This document shows, piece by piece, positions 55,184 to 63,065 of a stretch of 64,000 nucleotides of DNA. The position numbers were made by a program, and so were the translations under genes. Source of the stretch: Euglena gracilis (lineage: Eukaryota; Euglenida; Euglenophyceae; Euglenales); the NCBI GenBank assembly GCA_039621445.1, contig CP154955.1:60357564-60421563 (forward strand), in the 5' to 3' direction. The notes below the pieces were generated by a model. That model was given only the letters and a program-made list of their open reading frames with translations, made no database searches and was not told the DNA's origin. Positions within the stretch are counted from its first letter, which is position 1. Each line of letters starts with the position of its first letter.

Positions 55184-57127
55184 GTGGATGCTGCTTGGAA
55201 ATGTTCCAATTTTAAATTTAAATTCCAATTCAAATGGCAGCCACATGTCCATTGCTACCGATGCCCCGCTCTTAATGGCAGCTGGACCCTCTGGACCCTC
55301 CCTCCCACCATCTCCTTCATTTGTGCCCTGCCAAATCGAAGGGGGGGGGAGTGGAAGAGGGGGGGGCAGAAGTTTTTGAAGTCACACCCAGGACTGGGCC
55401 AAGGCCCCCCCCCAAAAAAATGCACCACAACACCCCAAATCCAGAGGATTTTGGAAAAACTCAGGACAAGGTCCACTGTGGAAAAGAAAATGGTCACCGA
55501 CCTGGTGGATCAAAAATGGGCTGCACAAAAAAAGGAGCACACCTTAGCAGCCAGTACCAGTGCCCCGGCCAACCTGCCGACAAACTCGATTTCAGCAGCA
55601 GACGATTGGTCTGTGCTGTCTTCGACGGACGCCTCCATCTGGGGGGAATGGACCGGGTCCAGAAAAAAATACAAAAAAGTCCTCGTGGACCGCTGGCTGG
55701 AGGGAATCCATATCACCGCTTCCCCCCTGCCCCCCCACCCCCCCGGTCGCACCTGGTCTGACCTAGCGGACGACGACGTCCAGCTGCTCCTGTATCCCCC
55801 CTGCGCGCAGCCCCAAGAAGGGGGGGGGAGGGGCCGCCACTGGCATACGATGGGGTGGCATCACGCCGACGGTCACAGTCGCCCAGGCCTCTCGAGGCAG
55901 CTCTGCCGCAGGAATATCCTCTGCTGCGGCGATATCGAGGAGAACCCGGGGCCTCGCCCGGGGGGACCGGCGAGCCCATCCCCCCCCCTGGCGCCCGACG
56001 ACGTCTGGGAGGAGATCTACTGGACTGGCCAACACTGGCGGTGGCTACGTCTGCTCACCCCGGCAACCGCCGGCCCCTCGTCGTCGGGGACGGCAGCACA
56101 CCTCGCGTCGGCAGGGTCCGAATTTGTGAGATGCCTCTTGTGCTCTCAGCACGTCAACCTGTCGTCCCTCCAAGGCATGCAGTCCCATCAATGCCAGGCG
56201 GGTAGGCCCATGGGCAACATTTTCTCTCTCCCCTCCATAAGAGAAGACTCGTGGCGCTGGAGGCTACAGCACTTGGAGTCCCTCCCAAACGGCGAGTGGT
56301 GGCTGGTACACTGCCAAATGTGCGGATGGTCGACTGCGACCCCGTACCCAGCGCCTATAGTTGCCCACATGCAGATCTGCCAACCACCGTCTCTCTCTGA
56401 CGTCGATAGCGACCCGGAGGATGACGATGCCGACTACGATGACTCCACGCGTCCCAGACGGGGAGCGGCGGCTCTTGGGCCCAGCAGCCCGACACCGGCA
56501 CCCCCCGGGGCCTCACCCCCACCCCACGTAGCTGCTTCCCCCAGAGACTCACAGGGAGCCCCGCGCGGGCGGCTCCTCACCTCCACACTTCGCCGGCAGG
56601 CCGCCGGCTGCCGCCCCCTGGAAGCTCCCCCGCGGGCTCGGAGCGGCAGGGGCGCGGACATCCTCACTGCGGGAGATGTGGAGAGCAACCACGGCCCCAG
56701 GAGCTCCGGCCGGGCTTCATCCGTGCTCCCCTCCCTCGCACCACGCGAAGATTTCATGCTGGACACCGAGTGGTTCCAGGCGGTGGTGTGGGCTCTGTCC
56801 CCCCATAACCCGCCCACCATCGACGCTTTCGCCGACCAAAATAACACCCAAGTGGACGCCTTCTGGTCATCAAGGGAGGATGCATTCCTCCAGAATTGGG
56901 ACTTGCCAAACCCGCTGTGGTGCAACCCACCCTTCTCCCTGCTCCCCCGTGTTTTGGAACACGTCCTTCGATATGGGGGAAACATCATCCTCCTCGCACC
57001 GGAGTGGTCCACCGCGCTGGCCGGCCTGCGGCGCCTCTCCTCGCATTCCGTGACCTTACCGCGATGCCCCACGGATGGCAAGCGGCAGAACACACAGCGA
57101 CCCGCGAACGCTGGAGATCCTTCCTGA
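55184..57127 (+). CDS. Long frame of the LINE derivative with two 2A-like motifs, zinc fingers and Dam-like domain
   Basis: 647 codons. A polar N-terminus (KRGGQKFLKSHPGLGQG), a first 2A-like motif at residue about 250 (ILCCGDIEENPGP), C2H2-like fingers (FVRCLLCSQHVN...HQC and CQMCGWSTATPYP...HMQIC), an acidic stretch (DVDSDPEDDDADYDDS), a second, altered 2A motif, and a Dam-like domain (TIDAFADQNNTQVDAFWSS, LWCNPPFSLLPRVLEHVL, IILLAPEWSTALAGL). N-P-P-F resembles the methyltransferase motif IV. After that the frame shifts into the LINE tail. The start is uncertain: coding may begin upstream, as the frame is open further 5'. Confidence 0.7.
   Translation: MDAAWKCSNFKFKFQFKWQPHVHCYRCPALNGSWTLWTLPPTISFICALPNRRGGEWKRGGQKFLKSHPGLGQGPPPKKCTTTPQIQRILEKLRTRSTVEKKMVTDLVDQKWAAQKKEHTLAASTSAPANLPTNSISAADDWSVLSSTDASIWGEWTGSRKKYKKVLVDRWLEGIHITASPLPPHPPGRTWSDLADDDVQLLLYPPCAQPQEGGGRGRHWHTMGWHHADGHSRPGLSRQLCRRNILCCGDIEENPGPRPGGPASPSPPLAPDDVWEEIYWTGQHWRWLRLLTPATAGPSSSGTAAHLASAGSEFVRCLLCSQHVNLSSLQGMQSHQCQAGRPMGNIFSLPSIREDSWRWRLQHLESLPNGEWWLVHCQMCGWSTATPYPAPIVAHMQICQPPSLSDVDSDPEDDDADYDDSTRPRRGAAALGPSSPTPAPPGASPPPHVAASPRDSQGAPRGRLLTSTLRRQAAGCRPLEAPPRARSGRGADILTAGDVESNHGPRSSGRASSVLPSLAPREDFMLDTEWFQAVVWALSPHNPPTIDAFADQNNTQVDAFWSSREDAFLQNWDLPNPLWCNPPFSLLPRVLEHVLRYGGNIILLAPEWSTALAGLRRLSSHSVTLPRCPTDGKRQNTQRPANAGDPS
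55928..55954 (+). other. 2A-like motif (GDIEENPGP)
   Basis: In ILCCGDIEENPGP-R; matches the consensus at all key positions. Would release the N-terminal 250 residues as one product. Confidence 0.8.
56672..56698 (+). other. Degenerate 2A-like motif (GDVESNHGP)
   Basis: ILTAGDVESNHGP. The first Pro of NPGP is His (CAC for CCC), which should abolish skipping. The rest agrees with LINE 2 (GDVESNPGP), suggesting recent loss. Confidence 0.65.
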
Positions 57128-57369
57128 AGAGGAGGGAGGACGCCAAAAAGCAGAAATACAACGTGCCATGTCAGCAAGCAGGGTGGGGCTTCACACCTTT
57201 CGCCCTCGGGACGTGGGGTGGCATGGGACCGGAAACGGCCAAGACGCTGAGCAGAGTGGCCAAACGCGCATCGTCCTGGCAACAGGGCGCTGAGCGCGAA
57301 ACCAAGCAAGCGGAAATCTATCAAAATGTGGCCATCGCCCTGCTCCGAGAAGTGTTCCACCTCTTATAA
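57066..57369 (+). pseudogene. LINE protein tail joined to the Dam-like domain
   Basis: Reads HGWQAAEHTATRERWRSFL, KRREDAKKQKYNVPC, WGFTPFALGTWGGMGPETAK and IALLREVFHLL-stop. It is collinear with HGWQSAERGVSRERWRSFL of LINE fragment 1. The junction falls directly after the Dam-like domain, marking a large internal deletion. It is in a different frame from the preceding 1.9-kb frame. Confidence 0.7.
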
Positions 57370-57417
57370 CCCAAGCACGTCCTCCGTTAACCACGGGAGG
57401 AGGTAATGCAAAAAAAA

Positions 57418-57510
57418 AAACACACAACACAACCACACACCCACACCCACACACGCACCCACACCCACACCCACACACGCACACACGCACACCAACACAC
57501 CACAACCATC
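57418..57510. repeat. CA/CACACCC microsatellite
   Basis: ACACAACCACACACCCAC-type repeats in the 3' untranslated region of the LINE derivative. Confidence 0.85.
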
Positions 57511-57683
57511 CGCCCGCCCTCCCGCCCGCGCCAAGCAGGCCGCCTCACCTCAACCGTCAGCCACCCCAGCCGTCAGCCACTCCAGCCGTCCCTCTGCGCC
57601 TTATATTGAAGATGTGCCTTGCCCGTTTTCCTCCTGCCCTGCCCTGCATCACCTGTATATACTTTTAACCTCCTCCGGACCTT

Positions 57684-57737
57684 CAAACCCAGTAGGCTGT
57701 GCCACTGGTCGGTGGATTCGGTTCGCCCCACCACCGC
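57684..57737 (+). other. Conserved LINE 3' block
   Basis: CAGTAGGCTGTGCCACTGG and GTCGGTGGATTCGGTTCGCC, repeated with four or five changes at 31787-31840. Probably the 3' RNA structure recognised for target-primed reverse transcription (inference). Confidence 0.6.
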
Positions 57738-57794
57738 TATCCCCACCAATGATTAAAACTTCAAGGTTAATGGGTTGTTTGTTGTTGTTGTTGT

Positions 57795-58619
57795 TTGTTA
57801 TTGGGTTGTTTGTTTGCTTTGTTTGAAAGTGCCAGTGAAAACCTGTGTCCTGAAGGAAAACTCCTTTCACCTGATGATACCTTTTGCAGCAGTTTTGACT
57901 TGACATTGAAAAACATTTTGCCACCCCAACCCCTCAGTGACACTGTTTTACCCCAGTTTCCTTCAAAGTCACTGAGCCTGCAAAGGCCCCCCTGTGACAT
58001 CATTTCGGTCTGTTGCACCATTTTGCCCCAGTGGCCTGCAAAGGCCCTGGGCCTGCAAAGGCCCCCCTGTGACACCCTTTGGTCCTGTAGCAGCAATTTG
58101 TCCCAGTGGCCTGCAAAGTCCATGGGCCTGCAAAGGCCCCCCCCTGACACCAATTTTGCTCTCAGCCTGAAAAGCCCCCGACAAACTGGCAAACCATGTT
58201 CCTCCACATTTTGGCCTGCAACAGTGGCCCCCCAGCCAGACAGCACACCCACTTTTTGGTCTGCAACAGTGGCCCCCCAGCCAGCCAGTCCCGCTAGATT
58301 CTGCTGGCCTGCAACCTTCCCACCGCAGCAAAATGAACTTGACCACCCCCAGGTTCGTCCGAAATTTGAACGCCAAAGGAAAACGATAAGCTGGCCCGAA
58401 CGCATGCCCACCATGACTCACCAAAACCCCAGCACTTTCACACGTCACCACTGTCGCTTGGGACGCAGAGAAGGAATTTTATCCTGTGGTGACATTCAGC
58501 CCAACCCGGGCCCCACAGCACCACCTCAGACTGAAATCGACTTCAGCGAGGATCCGGCGAGGGCTGTCGGCTTCCTGATGGCAACTGCCTCGGTCCCAAC
58601 CACCCTGGCCCACTTTTAG
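57795..58619 (+). CDS. LINE 3 N-terminal frame with 2A-like motif
   Basis: 274 codons, largely built on the tandem repeat (LQRPPCDIISVCCTILPQWP repeated as LQRPPCDTLWSCSSNLSQWP), then HHCRLGRREGILSCGDIQPN-PGP and AVGFLMATASVPTTLAHF. The block after 2A corresponds to AVGFLLATTLLPPLAAG of LINE 2. Ends by a frame-shift stop. Whether the repeat region is translated in active copies is unknown. Confidence 0.55.
   Translation: MLLGCLFALFESASENLCPEGKLLSPDDTFCSSFDLTLKNILPPQPLSDTVLPQFPSKSLSLQRPPCDIISVCCTILPQWPAKALGLQRPPCDTLWSCSSNLSQWPAKSMGLQRPPPDTNFALSLKSPRQTGKPCSSTFWPATVAPQPDSTPTFWSATVAPQPASPARFCWPATFPPQQNELDHPQVRPKFERQRKTISWPERMPTMTHQNPSTFTRHHCRLGRREGILSCGDIQPNPGPTAPPQTEIDFSEDPARAVGFLMATASVPTTLAHF
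57960..58175 (+). repeat. About 72-bp tandem repeat in LINE 3 leader
   Basis: Three units, each with CTGCAAAGGCCCCCCTGTGAC (or near copy) and TTTG(T/C)CCCAGTGGCCTGCAAAG. Plays the same positional role as the duplication in LINE 2. Confidence 0.7.
58488..58514 (+). other. 2A-like motif (GDIQPNPGP)
   Basis: ILSCGDIQPNPGP-T. Carries Gln instead of the consensus Glu but keeps N-P-G-P. Variants of this type occur in other LINE 2A sites. Confidence 0.7.
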
Positions 58620-58723
58620 AAACCACTTCGCAAGATGGCCGGAATCTACAACAGCTCCTCCGGGACCTTATTGGGGGAGACCCAGCTCAAGGCGAACTGC
58701 CATCCAACCCTGCCCCCGCCCCA

Positions 58724-60165
58724 TTGCCGCAGAGCATCGAGATGAACATTGATACCGCAACGCACCCCCTTTCAGGACCATGCCCTGACCTCCATCCAAA
58801 TGGGGATGAAATCGCCCACGATCGCCGTGGTTCCATCAGCCTCATCCCTCGCGGGGCCATCCAAGCTGTGGCCGAAGTTTATTGCACACTCATGCGCCGC
58901 CTGAACGAACAAAGCACCTGGGAAGCCTTGCACGCCCTTTGGTGCTTCCCCAAGGCAGTGCTGGCTCCCTTCGGCCGCGGCGGGCGGGTCACTGTGCTCG
59001 TCTTGGTCGCATCCTGCACGCCCGTGCACGACAATACTTGAGCCGTCCCATGCTGGAGAGTTGGAAGAACACCTCTTCTCCAGTGGAAGCTACTAACACA
59101 CGAAAGAGACCACGTACCAGACTGGCTGCCTCAAAAGAGGAAGAAGTGACAAAAGAAGAGTTTGTCTCCAGCCTGGAACGGCTGGTCGGCAGGGGTGCAG
59201 TATCCAAAGCCTGCAATTTGTTAACTTCTGATGGCGTTCAAGATCCCGACAATCCCTTGGTACGCGAACGCCTCCGGAAATTACATACACACGAACCGCC
59301 TCCTGGACTTGGCCCGGCAACCATGAGACGTTCGCTACCAGCTGCCACTTCTGAGGAAGACATGCAACAACGCCGGACCATAGTGCGAAAGGCAGTCTTC
59401 AGCTTTGGCCCAGAATCCTCCCCAGGCCCCTCTGGCTTGAGGCCCGACCACCTTCGGTGTTTGCTGGGTCATGATGCAGGTTGCCATGCAGATGACCTTC
59501 TGGACGAACTCACGACTTTCTGTTACCGCACCATTGACAATGGTTTGCCAAAAGGACCTGCCGCAATCATGGCAGCAGCCAGACTGACAGCCTTGCTGAA
59601 AGTGAAGGCAGCCAAAAACACCGATGATTTTGGCAACCAATGCCCACCTGGTCCAGAAGAAGAGGGAACCAGGCCCATAGCAGCGGGCGAGTTTCTGCGT
59701 CGCCTGGTGGGAAAAGTGATCATGAGACAGGAAGTGGTGAGAACAGCAGTTCGCAACAATCTACCTGGACAGTTTGGTGTTGGCCATTCGGTTCCTTGCT
59801 CCATTGTCACCATTGGGCTTCAGCAGCTTGTTGGGTGTCTCCATCACACAGGTGCTCAAGACTGGGGTGTGCTGCAATTGGACTTTGCAAATGCTTTCAA
59901 CTGCCTGCGCCGTGAAGGAATGTTGGACGCTGTTCGAGAACGCTGCCCTGAGATGACAGCATGGATGGAGAGCTGCTACAGTGAGCATTCCACTTTGTAC
60001 TGTGGTTCGACCTCCTTCCGCAGCAAGAGTGGTGTGCAACAAGGTGACCCATGCGGTCCTGCGGCGTTCGCAATTGCAGTTCAAAATCTGGTTGAAAAAG
60101 TGGGTGAGCTGGTCGGATGGCAAGCATGGCTTTTGGCCGATGCCCATCTCGTGGGCACCCCATAA
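58724..60165 (+). CDS. LINE 3 central protein and RT, first part
   Basis: 58724-59041 reads RRGSISLIPRGAIQAVAEV and QSTWEALHALWCFPKAVLAP. The coding then moves by one base (about 58,965) into the frame ARLGRILHARARQYLSRP, EEFVSSLERLVGRGAVSKAC, RKAVFSFGPESSPGPSGLRP, RPIAAGEFLRRLVGKVIMRQ, VLQLDFANAFNCLRREGML and SGVQQGDPCGPAAFAIAV, ending WLLADAHLVGTP-stop. The catalytic Y-x-D-D box is L-L-A-D, so RT is dead. Motif A (LDFANAF) is intact. Confidence 0.8.
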
Positions 60166-61148
60166 CAACTGGAAACAGCAGTCCGATACATTCTGCGTGA
60201 AGGACCCCTCATTGGGGTTTCCCTGAATATGACCAAGTGTCGGTTCTGGGGACCTGCCTTTGGAATGGATTGGTCCAGCCTCCCAACCAACACAATCCCG
60301 CTCCAACAAATCCCAGTGCACGCATATTCTGAAGCAAGTGGCCTCAAGGTCCTTGGACTGCCAGTCTGCCACCCAGCAGGGGGGGGGGATTCGCGTCCAC
60401 TGTCTGGGCTCCACGAGTTGAAATGGTTCTGAAGGCATGCAATCTCCTACAACTTGTGCCAAGTGCCCATGTCCAGTACACCCTTCTGCGACAGTGTTTG
60501 GATGCGTGTCGCGTCAATGACTTATTAAGGGGAACTCCACTGCCTCTTGCTGGGGATCAATGCTTATTGCTGAGCCACTGTTTACGAAACACACTGAGTT
60601 GCATCATGACAGCACCAGTTGATGACAACCAGTGGTCACAGGCCACCTTGCCACCCCGTTTGGGGGGACTAGGAATCAAGGATCCGCAGGAATGCCGACT
60701 CGCTGCACGGTGGTCAGCCCAACTGGACTTTCTCCAAAGGGCCGAAACGATGTTGGGGCTGCCAGACTTTGTAATCCGCAATATGAAACCACCGGATTTT
60801 GACTCCGCACTGACATTGCTCAAAGTTGTTGGGGTTGAAGGTCAGCCCCTGCAGGCTTTAACAGATGACTGCACCCGTGCCACCCAAATACCACGTGAAA
60901 TGGTGTCACAGAAACATTGGGGAAACGTCTGCTCAATTCTGCGCCAAAAGAAACTGGAAAAGTCCCTGTTCGGATCCGATGCCGTTCGATTTTCCTGCCA
61001 AACAAGGCCTCATGCGACGGCCTGGACATGTGCAGTCCCCTGTGCTGGCACAAAAACCCTTGTTCCCACAAAAGAATTTGTTGCCCTCCTCCAATGGACG
61101 CTTGGAGCTCCTGTGGTGAAAACAGAAGAAAGCAACTCTCCTGGATGT
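60166..61148 (+). pseudogene. LINE 3 RT thumb and start of zinc knuckle
   Basis: Continues ETAVRYILREGPLIG, then, after a G-run frame change near 60,380, KACNLLQLVPSAHVQYTLLR, GGLGIKDPQECRLAARWSA and TKEFVALLQWTLGAPVVKTE, and reaches SNSPGCP, where the TRIM begins. Collinear with LINE 2 throughout. Confidence 0.75.
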
Positions 61149-61153
61149 CCTCG
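61149..61153 (+). repeat. Target duplication CCTCG of the TRIM (left)
   Basis: CCTCG at 61149-61153 and 62181-62185. Removing the insert and one copy restores SPGCPRCMSPLDTAGHHLVC, a perfect C2HC knuckle. Confidence 0.9.
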
Positions 61154-61488
61154 TGTTTACGTTGGTTGTCACCACCCGCCGTTGGACGGCCACGGGGCAG
61201 CTCATACTACTTGCCGTGGCTCGTCCGCTGGCGAGGGGCCACGCCCGTGGTAATCCGACCGATCAACGTTCGTCCACGTGCGCAGCCTCACGCGCCGATC
61301 GATCCCCGCGGTATGCCCTCTGCCCGTACGGGATCGATCAGGACTCACACGGCGGGACCTGGGTCTCGAACCCACGACCTCCCGCGTGTGAGCCCAGCAC
61401 CTTACCGAATAAGCTACTCGAGCGATACTCGGCTTGGTACTACGCGCCGGCTACCAACCTCCGTAGGATCTCCCGTCTGCCGCACACA
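61154..61488 (-). repeat. TRIM LTR (3' LTR in element orientation)
   Basis: 335 bp. Direct copy of 61846-62180. Contains the tRNA-like segment at 61351-61423. Confidence 0.9.
61351..61423 (-). ncRNA. tRNA-like segment in LTR, with A- and B-box-like motifs
   Basis: On the minus strand: TAGCTTATTCGGTAAGG (A-box-like), GGCTCACACGCGGGAGG (the anticodon loop CTCACAC recalls tRNA-Val CAC) and GGTTCGAGACC, which fits the B-box GGTTCGANNCC exactly. Anticodon and acceptor stems do not pair well, so it is not a functional tRNA gene. It is conserved in both LTRs. Confidence 0.6.
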
Positions 61489-61502
61489 CTCCCCTCCCAA
61501 GA
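61489..61502 (-). promoter_or_regulatory. Polypurine tract of the TRIM
   Basis: TCTTGGGAGGGGAG on the minus strand, directly adjoining the LTR. This is the usual primer for plus-strand DNA synthesis. Confidence 0.75.
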
Positions 61503-61828
61503 GCCTTACTACACTAGCCCACTGCGTCACTATGGCCGTGGCCCCTGCAGCTCGGGTTATGCCTCACACGGCCCTAGTTGGCTGAGTGCTTCTCACGAGT
61601 ACTGCGTCACCAGGCTGCCGACCCCTGCAGCTCGGGTTTGCTATTGCTGGCAGTTTACGTGTTGTCGACTTCCACGGGCTCTGCCGCCTTGGAGCGTCCC
61701 CCTTTGCATCGGCTTGAGACTTTGGAACGGTGTAGGAGTTTCAGTCGCCCTAGACTCGGCGCGTCCGCCTCCGCCTTCCGGCCGCCGTGGGGTCAGGCTC
61801 TGATTTCCCGGTTCGTGTGGAATTAGAC

Positions 61829-61845
61829 GGGTTCCTCTGCTACCA
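61829..61845 (-). promoter_or_regulatory. Primer-binding site of the TRIM
   Basis: TGGTAGCAGAGGAACCC on the minus strand, directly next to the LTR. Shares TGGTAGCAGA with the Ty3 element at 35716. Confidence 0.8.
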
Positions 61846-62180
61846 TGTTTACGTTGGTTGTCACCACCCGCCGTTGGACGGCCACGGGGCAGCTCATACT
61901 ACTTGCCGTGGCTCGTCCGCTGGCGAGGGGCCACGCCCGTGGTAATCCGACCGATCAACGTTCGTCCACGTGCGCAGCCTCACGCGCCGATCGATCCCCG
62001 CGGTATGCCCTCTGCCCGTACGGGATCGATCAGGACTCACACGGCGGGACCTGGGTCTCGAACCCACGACCTCCCGCGTGTGAGCCCAGCACCTTACCAA
62101 ATAAGCTACTCGAGCGATACTCGGCTTGCTACTACGCGCCGGCTACCAACCTCCGTAGGATCTCCCGTCTGCCGCACACA
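61846..62180 (-). repeat. TRIM LTR (5' LTR in element orientation)
   Basis: 335 bp. Carries the second tRNA-like segment at 62043-62115. In element orientation this copy would drive transcription. Confidence 0.9.
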
Positions 62181-62771
62181 CCTCGATGCATGAGCCCACT
62201 TGACACAGCCGGCCACCACCTCGTCTGCTGTTACCGTAACAACCTCGTTCGGCGGCACGGGCAGTGCAAAGCTTTGTCTTGAATCTGGCACAACGAGCTG
62301 GCTTTCCTGCACGTCGAGAAGAAAAAGCTGAGGATGGAACACGACCGGGTGATGTTTTTTATCACACGCTTCGACGCAAATGGTCCCGCAGCCGTTGATG
62401 TCACAGTGAGGCACCCACTTGCACCCTCCAGGTCACCTCCAGCTCAGGTGGACAATTGGCACAATCGACAGGAAGAAGACAAAATCGCCAAATATGGGGA
62501 GCCTTGCAAGCGACGAGGTTGGACATTTATCCCACTGGTGATGGACTGCTACGGTGGCATCAGTGAAGCAGGCCAAGGATTCGTCTCCACATGCATCCGC
62601 CTCCAAACAAGCCAACATAACGGCTGGGAGAGGCGGGGTGTGGAGGCCAGTGCATGGCAGGGGCTTGGAATGGCTTTGATGCGCGAGCTGGCACGACAAC
62701 TGGCATGGGGACAGTGTCCCGAGCAACTGCTTGATTGCAGTAGCGCTGGTACGCATTCCCCGTATTTCTGA
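62181..62771 (+). pseudogene. LINE 3 zinc knuckle end, endonuclease and tail
   Basis: MSPLDTAGHHLVCCYRNN and VRRH-type R-H motif, FPARREEKAEDGTRPGDV, then after a one-base change in a T-run (about 62,352) GPAAVDVTVRHPLAPS and RRGWTFIPLVMDCYGG to SAGTHSPYF-stop. R-P-G-D and V-D-V-T-V are the P-D and D parts of the restriction-like endonuclease. Confidence 0.75.
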
Positions 62772-63065
62772 GTGTGACTTCATCCAGTGCATCTGCCACC
62801 TCTATCACCTCTACCACCTTCGGTGGCCCATACAAAACAATGGCCATGGGGCCATCTTTCTTACCTGCCACACTCGGACGGCTCTGAAACCAAAAACTCC
62901 AAGAAAAATCAGCCAATGACACAAACACGCCAAAAGTGGCAAGCAAAAGCACACACACCCCCCTCTCTCCCCGCCGTATATATTGAAGATGGGACTTTCC
63001 CATTTTCCACTAACCACTGACCGCGGACGTGCACGGAACTCCACACAACCTTTGTACTATACACC
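62772..63065 (+). other. 3' untranslated region of LINE 3 and junction to LINE 4
   Basis: No frame. CACCTCTATCACCTCTACCACC at about 62,800 and GCCGTATATATTGAAGATGGG at about 62,970; the latter resembles CCTTATATTGAAGATGTGCC in the LINE derivative at 57,600. The exact 3' end is not visible. Confidence 0.45.

Larger units (their letters stand above)
54565..57745 (+). mobile_element. LINE derivative: trans-spliced retrocopy lacking RT
   Basis: Starts exactly with the spliced leader and ends with the conserved LINE 3' block at 57684-57737. Contains a short coiled-coil frame, a long frame with two 2A-like motifs, C2H2-like fingers and a Dam-like domain, joined to the last 100 codons of the LINE protein. 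RT, knuckle and most of the endonuclease are missing, so it must have been copied with help from a complete LINE. Full length from leader to 3' block. Confidence 0.75.
61154..62180 (-). mobile_element. TRIM, 1,027 bp, with tRNA-like sequence in LTRs
   Basis: Two 335-bp LTRs with only two differences noticed, a 357-bp interior without coding capacity, and a 5-bp target duplication. The primer-binding site TGGTAGCAGAGGAACCC on the minus strand and the polypurine tract TCTTGGGAGGGGAG next to the other LTR show the element is in minus orientation. In that orientation LTRs start TGTGTGCGG and end CGTAAACA. Since it lacks gag and pol, it depends on another LTR element. The shared primer site makes the Ty3 family of this window a candidate helper. 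Confidence 0.9.
57795..63010 (+). mobile_element. LINE 3 (2A, RT, restriction-like endonuclease), split by a TRIM
   Basis: Begins near a GTT-rich tract (57,775-57,825) and has tandem repeats, the 2A-like motif, RT and a zinc knuckle interrupted at 61,149. It resumes at 62,181 and ends in a 3' region with ATATTGAAGATGGG at about 62,980 like the LINE derivative. Compared with LINE 2 it has the same layout and about half identical residues in RT. It is inactive: YLDD reads LLAD, a stop lies at 60,163, and frames shift at about 58,620, 58,960 and 62,350. Confidence 0.8.

Noticed and set aside
61351-61423. Functional tRNA-Val gene
   Set aside because: Acceptor and anticodon stems do not pair; it is part of an LTR.
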